From Ichthyophis bannanicus (lineage: Eukaryota; Chordata; Amphibia; Gymnophiona; Ichthyophiidae), in assembly GCA_033557465.1 (NCBI GenBank), contig CM066047.1, forward strand, positions 9,440,234 to 9,504,233: a stretch of 64,000 nt of DNA, in the 5' to 3' direction. Position numbers and translations under genes: made by a program. Positions 10,455-21,790 of the stretch are shown piece by piece. Each line of letters begins with the position of its first letter. The first letter of the stretch is position 1. Under the pieces are notes generated by a model. It was not told the DNA's origin. It ran no database searches and was given only the letters and a program-made list of their open reading frames with translations.

Positions 10455-10748
10455 TTCTGCCACTGCCGAGTCCACTTCTCGGCAGCGGCAGACTCACCTC
10501 TCCTTCCTATAGCAGCCGCGGCTCCTGCTTCTTGGAAATGCAGCTGTACTAGCACGAGGATCAGCCAGCCACTGCGGAGCCTTCCCGTGCAGCAGCGTCC
10601 CGCCCCCAAAGGAACTTCCTTTGCAGGCTGGCTGATCCTCGCGCTAGTACAGCCACGGCTCCAAGAAGCAGGAGCCGCGGCTGCTATAGAGGAGAGGTGA
10701 GTCTGCCGCTGCCGAGAAGCGGACTCTGCAGCGGCAGAAATTTGAGCA
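10455..10748. repeat. Large inverted repeat (hairpin) in the hAT element
   Basis: The left arm, starting near 10455 (CAAATTTCTGCCACTGCCGAG), is complementary to the right arm ending near 10746 (CAGCGGCAGAAATTTG). Both arms contain the CTCGGCAGCGGCAGACTCACC and GCAGGAGCCGCGGCTGCTATA-type phrases in opposite senses. Arms are about 120-140 bp with a short centre near 10590-10620. Confidence 0.75.
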
Positions 10749-10764
10749 TTATTATTTTCCTGGG

Positions 10765-11700
10765 GGCCAGGACTGGAAAGGGGGGGGGTCTAGGACTGGA
10801 AATGGGCTGATGGGGGGGAGAGGTTTAGGACTGGATGGGGGTTGTTTAGGACTGGTAATGGGCTATGGGGGGCTAGGACTGCAAATGGGATGATGGGGGG
10901 TTAGGACTGGAAGTAGGCTGATGGGGGTGTTTAGGACTGGTAATGGGCTGATGGGGGGGTTAGGACTGGTAATGGGCTGATGGGGGGGTTTTAGGACTGG
11001 AAGTGGGCTATGGGGGGGTTAGGACTGGTAATGGGCAGATGGGAGGCTAGCACTGGAAATGAGCTAGGACTGGTAATGGGCTGATTGGGGGGCTAGGACT
11101 AGAGTGGGCTGAAGGGGGATAGGACTGGAAATGGGCTAATGGGAGAGGGGAGGAGAGTGCTGCTGGCCCTAGAAGAAAACTAGGCATAGGGTACAAATGG
11201 GCTGATGCACGAGGATCGTAGAATAGGACTGGAAGGGAGCGGATAATGAGAGGGTTGCCAGTGGAAGGAGGGGGCACGAAGGGAGCTGACACGGGGGAAG
11301 GAGGGGACTGGAAAGGAGCTGACACCTGGGATGTACTGAAGGGGGAATGGAAGGGAGCTGACATTTGGGGATGGGAGTAGTTGGGTAATGGGGAGGAGGC
11401 TGGAAGGGAGCTGACATGCAAATGGCACTGGAAGGGGGATGGACAGAGGGTAGGGCGACTGGAAGGGAGCTGACTGGGGTGGTGGCACTGAGAGTGGACG
11501 TGAGCTGATATCTGGGATGGTATTAGGACTAGAAGGGGCTGGACAGTAAGGAAAGAGGGGGACTGAAAGGAAATGGACACCAGTTGCAGTCATGGGAATG
11601 CAAGGCGGTTGACAATGGAAGGTACTGGGAGGGAAGGACTGGAAAAGGGGGCTGATACTGGGGAGGGTTACTGGAACTGGAAATGGGCTGATGGAAGGAA
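10765..11700. repeat. G-rich minisatellite
   Basis: From 10765 to about 11160 a roughly 28-32 bp unit recurs, with core TAGGACTGG then AATGGGCTGATGGGGGG. From 11160 to 11700 it becomes a looser array built on GGAAGGGAGCTGACA. The strong G/C strand asymmetry creates long serine/proline-rich open frames on the minus strand that I do not regard as genes. Confidence 0.85.
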
Positions 11701-12539
11701 GTGAAGAAAACAAAAGAAGAGATAAGAAAAGGCAGATGGACCATAGATCACAGAAAGAGAGCTAAGAGAAGACAGGAAAGCTGAAGCCTTCAGATCAGGA
11801 CCAGCATGATCAGAGAATAAAATGGTCAGACAATAAAGGTAGAAAAAATAATTTTATTTAATTTTAGTTATTGGACTTTGTGCTATTTTTATATTTTACA
11901 CAGTATTGGGGAACTGCATCTCTTATTTATCTGATATTGCACTGCATGTGGACTCTGGCTTCTTGGGGTTTCAATTTAAATTTAGTGAACATATTTTTAT
12001 TTTTACTTTAGATTGTGGTTACTTATTCTGTACTTGGTGAGGGTCGATGTTGTGAGTGTTTGACTGAGGTCAGGTATTCTGTTAACATGGAGTTTGTTCA
12101 TAAAGATCTATACTGTACTGTAGTAATTTCACTTGTTCAGCTTTTCAAATGGGTGTATGGGTGTTCCAAGGCCCACTGTAGTATTTACAGTGATGCTTTT
12201 TTTGGATGGGCTCCTTATGTGAGTTTTGGAAGTTTGTGCTGATATGGTATGGTAGGTTTGCTCTTTGTTGTAGAGTTTTGTATTAGTTCACAATATGCCT
12301 GGTACTGGAAAATAGTGGTGGTTGTTGTTAGTGAGATGATCAGAATCAGATTTTTTTTTTAAATATTGAGTTCTGTGGGTGAATGTCCTGGTTCTGCTCT
12401 GCACCTACTGTGGCTGCAGAATATATGTTAAAAAAGAAAAAGCAAGAACCATAATGCAGTTTATAACAACAAAATAAAAATGAGTTATAATTTAGTTTTA
12501 TAAACTGTGCTGTTGTTTCTTGCTGTCTTTTAGTTCCTT

Positions 12540-12915
12540 GGTGTGCAAGCGGTGCAGCCGCACAGGGCAGAAAGGTTTGGGGGGTGAATTTCGGCTGTCT
12601 GCGGTTGCCCTGCCGTTGCTGGCAAGACAATAGCAGGCAGACGAAATGCGCTCCCTAAGCCTTTTTGCAGCACTATAAGCAGGTCTGGTCCCTCCATTCT
12701 CCAATGCCATGTCAGAGTAGGGAGGGACAGATCTTCTTAACGTGCCGGCGCCTTTCAGATTGGGCACATGCCCCCCTCCTCCTCCCCATACCTCTGTCCA
12801 GCGCTGTCTGCTCTTTCCCTGCTGCCTGCACCTCCGTGAAAAAAACAGAGGGTGGCAGTAGCAGGGAAAGAGCAGGCAGCGCTGGACAGAGGTATGGGGG
12901 AGGGGGGGGGGCGTG
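12540..12915. repeat. Palindromic repeat block shared with 47580-48025
   Basis: The block begins with GCAAGCGGTGCAGCCGCACA (12547), which reappears as its reverse complement at about 48000. It contains GCAGGTCTGGTCCCTCC (12678), matched at 47651. It ends in a hairpin whose arms (about 12775-12832 and 12850-12908) contain CTGTCCAGCGCTGTCTGCTC and its complement around a short A-rich loop. It is either a separate nested non-autonomous element or a module of the hAT element. Confidence 0.55.
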
Positions 12916-13009
12916 TGTCCACTATATGTAAAAGCTACTATTAAAGCTTTGGAATTACAGAGCTTAAAAGGGAGAGAGGAGGCATTGTGGGTTAAACTAG
13001 AAAGAGGGA

Positions 13010-14458
13010 ATGAAATCTATTTGCATTGGTGTGATATACAGACCTCCCTCACAAGAGGAAGAGGTGGACAGAGAGTTAATTGACGACATACGCAGCATTG
13101 CTAGGAAAGGGGAAGTGCTACTGATAGGAGATTTCAATATGCCAGATGTTGATTGGCACATTCCTGCTGCAGTATCATCTAGAAGTAAGGAGATCATGGA
13201 TTCTCTACAGGGAGAACTATTCAGGCAATTGGTAACAGACCCCACCCGTGAAGGGGCCATACTGGACTTGGTGCTTACCAATAGTGAAAGTGTTTCTGAT
13301 GTTGTAGTGGGAGATCATTTTGCATCCAGTGATCACCAGATGGTGTGGTTCAGTATTAGGACTAGGGCTGTTAGAATCCATTCAAAGGTGAGGATCTTAG
13401 ACTTTAGGAAGACTAACTTTGCGAAGATGGGCCAATACCTCAGGGAGTCGTTAGTGGGATGGGAACAGCTGGGGGATGTAGAAAAACAGTGGGCAAAACT
13501 GAAAGGGGATATTTTAAGGGCAACCAACCTTTTTGTTAAAATGGTAAATAAAGGCAAAAGGAAAAGGAGACCGCTATGGTTTTCGAAAGAAGTAGCTGAA
13601 AAAGTGAAGAAAAAGAGGGAGGCCTTCATGAAATACAAGAGATCACAGAGAGAGGAAGACAGGCATCTGTATTTGGAAAAACTTAGAGAAGCTAGCAAAG
13701 TAGTCAAGAAGGCAAAGATTCAAAAGGAGGAGGAAACAGCCAGTGCAATAAAATGGGGGGATAAGACATTTTTCAGATATATTAGTGAGAAGAGGAAGGG
13801 CAAAAGTGGTATTGTCAGACTCAAGGGTGCAGGGGAGGAATATGTAGAAGCTGATAAGGATAAAGCAGAATTGCTTAACAAATATTTTTGTTCTGTGTTC
13901 ACAGATGAAGAACAAGGAGCAGGACCTCAGAAAACACCCACAAATAGGAACAGAAGCGAGGGACATCTTGAACAATTTTCAGAAGACTGTGTTCGTGAGA
14001 AACTAGCTCAACTTAAAGTAGACAAAGCGATGGGACCGGATGGGATACACCCTAGAATACTGAGGGAACTTGGGGACGTTCTAGCAACTCCACTGACTGA
14101 CCTTTTCAATGCTTCATTAGAGTTGGGAATGGTGCCAAAGGACTGGAGAGAGGCTCATGTGGTGCCTTTACACAAAAGCGGAAGTAAGGATGTGGTTGAA
14201 AACTACAGGCCGGTTAGTTTAACTTCGGTGGTGAGTAAATTATTGGAAACGCTGCTGAAAGAGAAAATAGTGAGGGTTCTGGAGTCCAGCGGATTAGAGG
14301 ATCCAAGGCAGCATGGATTCACCAGAGGCAGGTCTTGTCAGACAAATCTGATTGATTTCTTTGGCTGGGTGACCAGGGAGTTGGACCGAGGGAGAGCTCT
14401 AGATGTGGTGTATTTAGATTTCAGAAAAGCCTTTGATACTGTTCCTCACAGCGACTTA
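13010..14458 (+). pseudogene. CR1 ORF2, endonuclease and first half of RT
   Basis: An open stretch of 483 codons encodes an apurinic-type endonuclease domain with GDFNMPDVDW (about 13123-13152) and the catalytic SSDHQMVW (about 13327-13350). A basic linker follows, then the RT with KAMGPDGIHPRIL and YLDFRKAFDTVPH (about 14412-14450). The first endonuclease strand is missing because of 5' truncation. The frame ends where one base appears to be missing in CACAGCGACTTATAA; the copy at 48605 reads CACAGGTGACTTATAA. ORF2 nicks the target and reverse transcribes the element RNA. Confidence 0.85.
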
Positions 14459-14481
14459 TAAACAAACTGAGCACCCTAGGG

Positions 14482-15463
14482 ATGGACCCTAAAGTTACTG
14501 CTTGGGTTAGAAATTGGTTAGGTGGGAGGCAACAAAGAGTACAAGTAAATGGAGCTCACTCTGAGGAGAAGGATGTTACCAGTGGTGTGCCCCAGGGATC
14601 TGTTCTTGGTCTGATTCTTTTTAACATCTTTGTTAGTGATATAGCGGAAGGGCTGTCGGGTAAGGTTTGCCTCTTTGCAGATGATACCAACATCTGCAAT
14701 AGAGTAGACACCCAGGAAGGTGTAGATAACATGAGGAGGGATCTAGCTAAGCTTGAAGAATGGTCTAGAATTTGGCAGCTGGGATTTAATGTTAAAAAAT
14801 GTAAGGTCATGCATTTGGGCTGCAGCAATCCAAGGGAGCATTACAGTATAGGGGGTGAAGTACTTTTGTCCACTAAAGAAGAGCGGGACCTACGCGTGGT
14901 TGTGTCTGATGATCTTAAAGTAGCTAAACAGGTAGAAAAGGCAACGGGAAAAGCTAGAAGGATGCTTGGGTGCATACGGAGAGGAATGGCTAGCAGAAAA
15001 AGAGGTGATAATGCCTCTCTATAAGTCTTTGGTGCGACCTTATTTGGAGTATAGTGTGCAATTCTGGAGACCGCACCTTCAGAAGGATGTGAACAGGATG
15101 GAGTCGGTGCAGAGGGTGGCTACTAAAATGATTAGTGGTCTTCATTATAAAGCATATGAGGACAGACTGAAGGATCTTAATATGTACACCTTAGAGGAAA
15201 GGCGGGATAGAGGTGATATGATTGAGATGTTTAAATACCTCCGTGGCATAAATGTTCAGCGAGAGAGCCTCTTTCAATTGAAAGCAAGTTCTGCTACGAG
15301 GGGACATGGGATGAGGGTGAAGGGAGATAGATTCAGGAGTGATATGCGGAAATATTTCTTTACGGAAAGAGTAGTGGATCCATGGAATAGTCTCCCAGTG
15401 GAGGTGGTAGAGATGAGGACAGTGAATTCAAAAAAGCATGGGACAAACACAGAGGATCTCTAA
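14482..15463 (+). pseudogene. CR1 ORF2, catalytic RT part and carboxy terminus
   Basis: The piece 14482-15024 carries SGVPQGSVLG and the catalytic FADDTNI (14674-14694), both intact. A second break at about 15000, in an A-rich run two bases shorter than in the copy at 49480, shifts to the frame 14966-15463. That frame holds the carboxy-terminal block (MPLYKSLVRPYLEYSVQFW, then LKDLNMYTLEERRDRGDMIEM). All hallmark residues survive, so decay is limited to a few indels. Confidence 0.85.
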
Positions 15464-15767
15464 AGGTAAAAAGGGGACTGTTGTAGTTGTTATGGAAGGA
15501 CAGACTAGATAGGCCATGTGGTCTTTTTCTGTCATCATGTTTCTATGTTTCTGTTTCTATGTCGCACAGGGTGCGATTGCAGCTCGATATGGCCCTGTGT
15601 GCAAACATCTTGCATTTCCTCCATATAATCTAATCGGCTTTTTGGTTTGGTTCAGTCACTGATTGGATTTCTGAAAAAGCCCAACCCCCCTCTAAAGTGG
15701 GGGTCGGGGCGCCTTTTCATACCTCGCCTCAGGCAGCAGATTGCCTTGAGCCGCCCCTGGGCCCTTG

Positions 15768-16100
15768 AGTGTCTGTCTTAAATCCATGACTTTTTATTTT
15801 TTGGGTAAAACATTTTTTTAAAAATCAGGTTTCATCTGTTTACTTCCCCTAGCCAAGTCTACTCTATTAAAATTTTTATACCATCTGACACGTTAAAGCT
15901 GATGTAGCAAACTGCTCTATGCTCTTGCATAACATTTGCTTAAGATTTTCCCATGCTAGTCCTGTATCCTGATGCAGAAAGCAAGCTAGCGCAGGAAAAT
16001 TCTGAGCAAAGCCACTGCACTAAAGCATAGCGCATTGGGCATGCTAATTAATGCTATGCAAAACAGCGAATATTTAATTGCTCCTACAACTGCATTGAAA
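15768..16100. other. Unassigned spacer
   Basis: AT-rich sequence after the hAT right end. No coding or recognised repeat signature was seen. Confidence 0.4.
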
Positions 16101-16104
16101 CAGC

Positions 16105-16494
16105 TTACGTTTTGTACTCCTCTTCGTGCACAAGCAGGAATAAAGTTCTCATGAATGGGTGATGTCCCCCGACGCAGCCCATGTGAGAAATCCCCCCAGC
16201 TACTATTGGAAGCTTTTGGAAGGTTCCATTGTGCCTGCTCATCTCTTTCCCACCATTTTAGCTGAGTCTTAGTTTTTCTGCAGAGTCCAGTGGATGCATT
16301 TCAGTCATCCTGTGCTTTGTAAATCATTTTTCTCCCCTGCAGGGGTTCTGCGCTTCCGGGTTTTTCAGCCTATCTCCTACCATCGCAGTTTCTCTTTTTC
16401 TCTTCTAATTTTTGATCGTTTATTTTTCTTTCTTTTTCTGCATCCCTTCTGCCCTTTTATAGTTTCTCCTTTCACCTTCATCCTATGCCCCTTG
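16105..16494 (+). mobile_element. DIRS 5' end (terminal repeat and leader)
   Basis: It begins with the DIRS terminal motif (GCAGGAATAAAGTTCTCATG at about 16133) and the TATTGGAAGCTTTTGGAAGG phrase shared with 16870 and 47340. A pyrimidine-rich leader follows. It stops where CR1 sequence in reverse orientation begins. Confidence 0.6.
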
Positions 16495-16757
16495 TTGCAG
16501 AGCTTTCTTTCAGTTGACAGAGGCTCTCCTGTGCATTTATGCCACGAAGGTATTTAGAACATAGAAATACAGAAACATGATGGAAGAAAAAGGCAATATG
16601 GCCTACTTGGTCTGCCCTTCCCTATAAACTACTATAGTCCCTTTTTTTCCTTTAGAGATCTTCTGTGTTTGTCCCATGCTTTCTTCAATTCAGATACTTT
16701 CCTCATCTCTACTATCTCCACTTGGAGACTGTTCCATGCATCTACCACTGTTTCCAT
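16495..16757 (-). mobile_element. CR1 3' fragments
   Basis: 16557-16757 is the reverse of a CR1 3' end. It starts with the tail (GAACATAGAAATACAGAAAC) and includes the stretch that encodes the last ORF2 residues. 16495-16556 matches another CR1 segment (compare 34266-34330). Together they interrupt DIRS sequence. Confidence 0.65.
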
Positions 16758-16764
16758 AAAAGGT

Positions 16765-16985
16765 AGTTACTCACCTGTAGCAGGTACTCTCCATGGACAG
16801 CTGGAATAAGTTCTCACATATGGGTGACTTCTTCTGATGAAGCCCACGTGGGAGCGTCCCCCAGCTACTTTGGAAACTTTTGGGAGGTTCCATTGTGTCT
16901 GTGTGCCTCCTTCCTGCCTGCTGTTGTGGTGCTATTTTAGTTCAGTCTGATACTATAGCTATAGTAGAATACAACTCCCAGGAGA
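16765..16985 (-). repeat. DIRS right terminal repeat (minus-strand element)
   Basis: Read on the minus strand it ends in the same CAGGTGAGTAAC terminus as 6755. It contains the CTCCTGGGAGTTG phrase found at 6526 upstream of the terminal repeat in the plus-strand copy. The CR1 insertion begins at 16986. Confidence 0.65.
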
Positions 16986-19735
16986 GATCATAAGATATGC
17001 CATACTGGGTCAGACAAAGGTCCATCAAGCCCAGTATCCTGTTTCCAATAGTGGCCAATCTAGGTCATACGTACCTAGTAGTTTCCCCAAAAGACACAGG
17101 TTCCACAATGCTTGTATTGGGTCAGGCATTGATATCCTGGTTTATGGACCTTTCCTCCAGGAACTTGTCCAAACCTTTTTTAAACCCAGCTAAACTAACA
17201 GCTTTTACTACATCCTCCGGTAACAAATTCCAGAGTTTGATTACATGTTGAGTGAAAAAATATTTTCTCTTATTAGTCTTAAATAGTTTACTCTGTAACT
17301 TCATTGCATGTCCCCTAGGTTTTCTATATTCTGATAACGTAAACAATCTATCTACGTTTACCCGTTCTACTCCGTTCATCAATTTATAGACTTCTATCAT
17401 ATCTCCCCTCAGCCGTCTCTTTTCCAGGTTGAGGAGCCCTAACCTTTTAAGCCTCATCTCATAGGGGTATCCTTCTATCCACTTTACCATTTTGGTGGCT
17501 CTTCTCTGTACCTTTTCTAATTCTGCTATATTCTTTTTAAGATACGGCAACCAGAATTGCACACAATATTCAAGGTGTGTTCACACCATAGAACGACACA
17601 GAGGCATTATGATATTCTTATTTTGTTCTCCATTCCTTTACTTATGATTCCTAGCATTCTATTTGCCTTCTTGGCCACTGCTGTACACTGGATGGAGGGT
17701 TTTAATGTATTATCCAGGATGATGCCTAAATCTTTTTCCTGGGTGGTGGTTCCTAATGTGGAACCTTGCATCATGTAACCATAGTTTGGGTTGTTCTTTC
17801 CTAGGTGCATAACCTTGCACTTATCCATATTAAATTTCATTTGCTATTGGAACGTCCAGTCTTTCAATTCATCAAGGTCCTCTTGCAATTTTTCACAATC
17901 CTCTTGGGTTTTAACAACTTTGAATAATTTAGTGTTATCTGCAAATTTGATTACCTCACTCGTTATTCCTATTTCCAGGTCATTTACAAATATGTTAAAA
18001 AACAGTGGACCCAGCACCGATCCCTGAGGTACTCCACTATTCACCTTTCTCCATTTGGAAAATTGGCCATTTAGCCCTACCCTCTGCTTTCTATCTTTTA
18101 ACCAGTTTCTGATCCACAATAGTAAACTGCCTTCTGTAAATGACTTGAATTTTGCCAAGAGCCTCTCATAAGGTTCCTTGTCAAAGTTCTTCAGAAAATC
18201 CAGATACACTATATGTACCAGCTCACCTTTGTCTGTTTATTCACACCTCAAAAAAATATAACAGATTAGTAAGACAAGACCTTCCTTGGCTAAAGCCATG
18301 TTGGCTTTCTCCCATTAAACTATGTCTACATGTTTAGTAATTTTGTTCTTTATAATAGTTTCTACCATTTTGCCTGGTACTGATGTCAGGCTTCATGGTC
18401 TGTAGTTGCTGAATGGTCCCTTGAATTCTTTTAAAAAATTGCTTTCACATTGGTCATTCGCCAGTCTTCAGGTATTACAGATGATTTTAATGATAGTTCA
18501 CAGATTACTAATAGCAGGTCTGCAATCTCATATTTCAGTTCTTTCAACACCCTTAGATGTATACCATCATCCGATCCAGGTGATTTGCTACACTTTAGTT
18601 TATCAAATATTTATAGTATGTCTTCCTGGTTTATTGATATTTCTTTCAATTCTTCCAATGCATCACCTTTAAATACCATTTCAGTCATGGATAACTTCCC
18701 TACGTTTTCTTCAGTAAAGACCAAAGCAAAGAATTCATTCATTCTCTCCGCTATTGCCTTGTACCCTCTTAGTGCCCCTTTTACCTCTCTATCATCTAAT
18801 GGTCCAACTGACTCTCTCACAGGTTTTTGCTATGATTGTACTTGAAAAAAGATTTTATTATGCATTTCTGTTTCCTCAGCAAGCTTTTTTTCAAGTTTTC
18901 TCTTTGCCTGCCTTATCATGCCTTGCATCTAAGTTGTCAGTGCTTATGTTTCAAGTTTTCATCATTTGACTCCTTTTTTTCCTTTTCTGGCAAAGAGGTG
19001 AGTTCTGGATACAAGTCTCTCTGACCTCACCTTTAAACCATGCTGGAAGTTTTTTGGACTTCTTTCCACTTTTCTTAAAGCATGGAATACAGCTGGTCTG
19101 GGCTTCCAAGATAGTATTTTTAGACAACACCCATTCTTGATGTAAATCTTTAACCTCTGCAGCTGCTCCTTTTAGTTTTTTCTTAACTATTTTCCTCATT
19201 TTATCATAGTCTCCCTTTTGAAAGTTAAAAGGTAGTACTGTGGATTTCCTTGCCATCCTTCCTCCATTTATTAAGTCAAATGCGATCATGCTATGATCAC
19301 TATTGTCAAGTGGCACCAACACCTTTATCTCTTGCACCAGATCTTGTGTTCCACTAAGAACTAGGTCCAAAAATGGCTTCCCCTCTTGACCATTCATGAA
19401 CCAGCTGCTCCAAGAAGCAGTCATTTATTTAATCTAGAAACGTTATCTCCCTTGCATGTCCTGCCATGACACTGATCCAGTCAATACCAGGGTAATTGAA
19501 ATCACCCATTATTATTACTGTGTTGTAACTTTTGTTAGCTTCCCTGATGTCTTTAAGCATTTCCTCATGCATTTGTTCATTCTGGCCAGGCGGTTGGTAG
19601 TACAGCCTCACTGCCATCGCCTTCCCCTTTTTATATGGAATTTCAATCCATAGAGATTGTACAGTGTATTTTGTTTCCTGCAAAACTTTAATCCTCTCTA
19701 ACATAGAGTGCAACCTCTCAAAACACTGCGGGAAG
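16986..19735 (-). mobile_element. CR1 LINE (second subfamily) inserted in DIRS
   Basis: On the minus strand it runs from the endonuclease (19713-19429, with IMGDFNYPGIDW) through RT to the 3' tail, whose reverse reads ATGCCATACTGGGTCAGAC at 16995. It is 5'-truncated inside the endonuclease. It lies within the recombinase region of the minus-strand DIRS, part of which is absent, so insertion may have come with a deletion. Confidence 0.8.
17122..19713 (-). pseudogene. CR1 ORF2 with altered RT active site
   Basis: Readable pieces are 19713-19429 (endonuclease), 19424-18951 (DNSDHSMIAFDL endonuclease block and linker), 18820-18611, 18209-17844 (RT, with SGVPQGSVLGPLFFNIFVND), 17840-17607 and 17562-17122 (carboxy terminus, YFFTQHVIKLWNLLPEDV). 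The catalytic FADD reads FADN at 17934-17950, so the second metal-binding aspartate is lost. Several stops and shifts separate the pieces. The protein cannot be active. Confidence 0.8.
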
Positions 19736-21771
19736 TTTGTAGGGAGGCTTCAAGAAAAGCAATCCCCACATGAAGTGAACAACTAAAGGCTGTATCGTGA
19801 TGGACCTCCCTTCCATAGTTCGATGATAAGATCCAGTTGTACTGAGGTGGACCCTGATGGAGTTGAACTTAAATATTGACTCAGAGAGGTGCAGATGATA
19901 CTTCAGCAGTTTTTCTGTGGGACAAGGATCTAGGGTTTGGCCATCACACTAGACAGCAAACCCATTTGCAGAAATAAGACTTTCTCATTGAGGCCCTCCT
20001 GGAGGCTAAAAGGACATCGGGTCACACCAGCTGGCAGATTGAGCTCAAACAACATTAGCCTCTCAGCATCCATGCTGTGAGGGCCAAGGACTGGATGTTG
20101 GGGTACAACATCATTCCGTCTTCCTGTGAAATCAGATCCAGCGCGTGACCCACCTGGAGTGACTTCTGACTGGAGTGCTGTAGCAGGCGAGAAACCAAGA
20201 CTGTCTGGGACAGTAGGGAACAATGAGAATCATCATGCCTTTGTCTAAATTTTGAGCTTTAGGAGGATCTTTGCAATGAGAGAGATTGGAGGCTATGCAT
20301 ACAGAAGACTCTCCCCCCTCCCCCAATGTAGAAGGAAAGCATCTGAGGCTAGTCGCTGTGTGATCTTACCCTGGAACAGAACAGATCCATCTGGGCATTC
20401 TGTGGAGTGGTGAACAGATCTATTGAGGTAGTGCCCCACTCCCAAAAAGATGCTAGCTGCAACCTCCCTGTGCAGTGTCCATTTGCGTGGTTGGTAGACT
20501 CTACTCAGTCAGTATGCCAGAGTGTTTTATTCACCTGGCAGGTATGTGACTTTCAAGTCCATTCCATGTATGATGGCAAACTTCCATAACTTAAATGCTT
20601 CCCAGCACTTGGAGGTATGAGCCCATTCCTCCCTGCTTGTTTATGTAGAACATTGCACCTTGATTCTCGGTCTGAATCAGAATAATTTAGTTGGCCAGCT
20701 GCTCTCCAAAAAGCCTTTAGAACGTTTGCTATAGCTCTTAACTCCAAAAAGTTGATCTGATGGAGACTTGGATGAACCAATCGCCCTGGGTGTGAAACCC
20801 ATTGAGATGAGCTCTCAAACCCAGTTATGACGTGTCTGTCATCATAATCTTTAGCAGTTGAGCAATTTAGAAGGGGAATTGTTCACCATTGCAGTGAATG
20901 AATGAGAGGATTGGTGACATACAGATGATCCCTGAGTTGACCTGTGGTCTGGATCTCTTGAGTCATCAGACTCTGCCTCATCTGGAGGTGTGCCAAGGAT
21001 ATAATGTGTACAGTAGTGGCCATGTGGCCTAGTACAGTTAACATCATGCAAGCTGTCACCTGCTGACTCTATTGAGTCTCCTCCACGAGTGCTGTCAGTT
21101 GTGCAGGAGGATGGCTCTCGCTTGAGTAATGTCGAGCAGGCCTTCTATGAATTTCAACTGCTGAATGAAAGTGGGACTTGGAGAAATTATTTATTTATTT
21201 ATTTACTTATTTTTAAATGTATTTAGCTCATACCTTTCCATTGGTAGTTTAAGGTGAGTTACATTCAGGTATGTAGATACTTCCTGGTCCCAGGAGGGCT
21301 TCCAATTTAAGTTTGTACCTGAAGCAATGGAGGGTTAAGTGACTTGTCCAAGGTCATGTGAAGTGCCAATGGGAATTGAACCCTAGATCTGTTGGGTACT
21401 ATTCTATCGTTCTAACCACTAGGCTACTCCTCTACTTCCAAGCCCAAGTAGTTCCAACACCCGATTGGTCAATCGTGTTAATTCTTGAACCCCTTCTGGA
21501 GTGGCATTCTTGATCAGCCAATTGTTCAGATAAGGGAAGACAAACACTTCCAGCTTCTGGAGCTACGTAGCTACTACTGAGAGGCATTCTGTGTACAGGT
21601 GAGGTGCTGAGGCTAGACCAAAAGACACTTGGTACTGGAAGTGTTATCCCCCCCCAGGATGAACCTGAAATATCTCACTCACAAGAGGTGTATCTGTATG
21701 TGGGCATATGCTTCCTTCAGATCCATGGAGCATAGTCAATCTCCTTTTTGAAGATAAGGATCTCTGAATAA
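19736..21771 (-). pseudogene. DIRS RT, RNase H and start of recombinase
   Basis: On the minus strand the order is an RT block near 21760-21640 (aspartate-helix region, then YFRFILGG), an RNase H-linked block at 20780-20553 (HQINFLELRAIANVLKAFW), a PYCPRQSWFLACYSTPVRS linker block near 20240-20130, and the start of the recombinase (a LEYLLHLSE-type helix, degenerate) at about 19900-19750. A SINE interrupts it at 21189-21438. Stops are frequent. The corresponding order in the plus-strand copy at 3640-5480 supports the call. Confidence 0.7.
21189..21438 (-). mobile_element. tRNA-derived SINE
   Basis: On the minus strand it begins with a Pol III promoter-like head: an A-box-like TAGCCTAGTGGTTAGAAC near 21430 and a B-box-like GGGTTCAATTCC near 21380. 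A core resembling MIR/CORE SINEs follows (GACCTTGGACAAGTCACTTA). The 3' end is an ATTT/AAAT simple repeat at 21189-21215. It interrupts the minus-strand DIRS. A more decayed relative lies at 44165-44755. Confidence 0.7.
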
Positions 21772-21790
21772 ACCACATGACCTCTTCAAC

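Larger units (their letters stand above)
12925..15560 (+). mobile_element. CR1 LINE, 5'-truncated, nearly readable ORF2
   Basis: Its sequence runs from the endonuclease domain through RT to a 3' UTR ending in the 8-bp repeat TTTCTATG/TATGTTTC (about 15535-15560), the characteristic CR1 tail. It sits inside the hAT-type element. The 5' boundary is the first base that still translates to CR1 ORF2 after the palindromic block. Only two frame breaks separate the coding pieces. Confidence 0.85.
10316..15759. mobile_element. hAT-type DNA transposon, non-autonomous, 5.4 kb
   Basis: The ends are CAGGGGCGGCTC at 10316-10327 and its exact reverse complement at 15748-15759. The flanking 8 bases are GGCACTTG (10308-10315) and GGCCCTTG (15760-15767), an 8-bp target duplication with one mismatch, the size typical of hAT. 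No transposase is visible inside. Instead it holds a hairpin (10455-10748), a minisatellite (10765-11700), a palindromic block (12540-12915) and a nested CR1 (12925-15560). It was presumably mobilised in trans. Confidence 0.8.

Noticed and set aside
10173..10700. 175-codon plus-strand frame at the hAT left end
   Set aside because: It crosses the element boundary and the large hairpin, contains a lysine run from poly-A, and matches nothing known to me.
11047..11713. Two overlapping serine/proline-rich open frames of 177 codons on the minus strand
   Set aside because: They are read from the G-rich minisatellite. Composition follows the repeat unit and no domain or start context is visible.
14814..15560. 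Host gene exon read from the long CR1 frame
   Set aside because: Motifs are those of LINE RT carboxy termini, repeated at 34166-34729 and 49292-49627.
21380..21438. Functional tRNA gene
   Set aside because: The A-box and B-box-like phrases belong to a SINE head. No complete cloverleaf or anticodon arm could be drawn.
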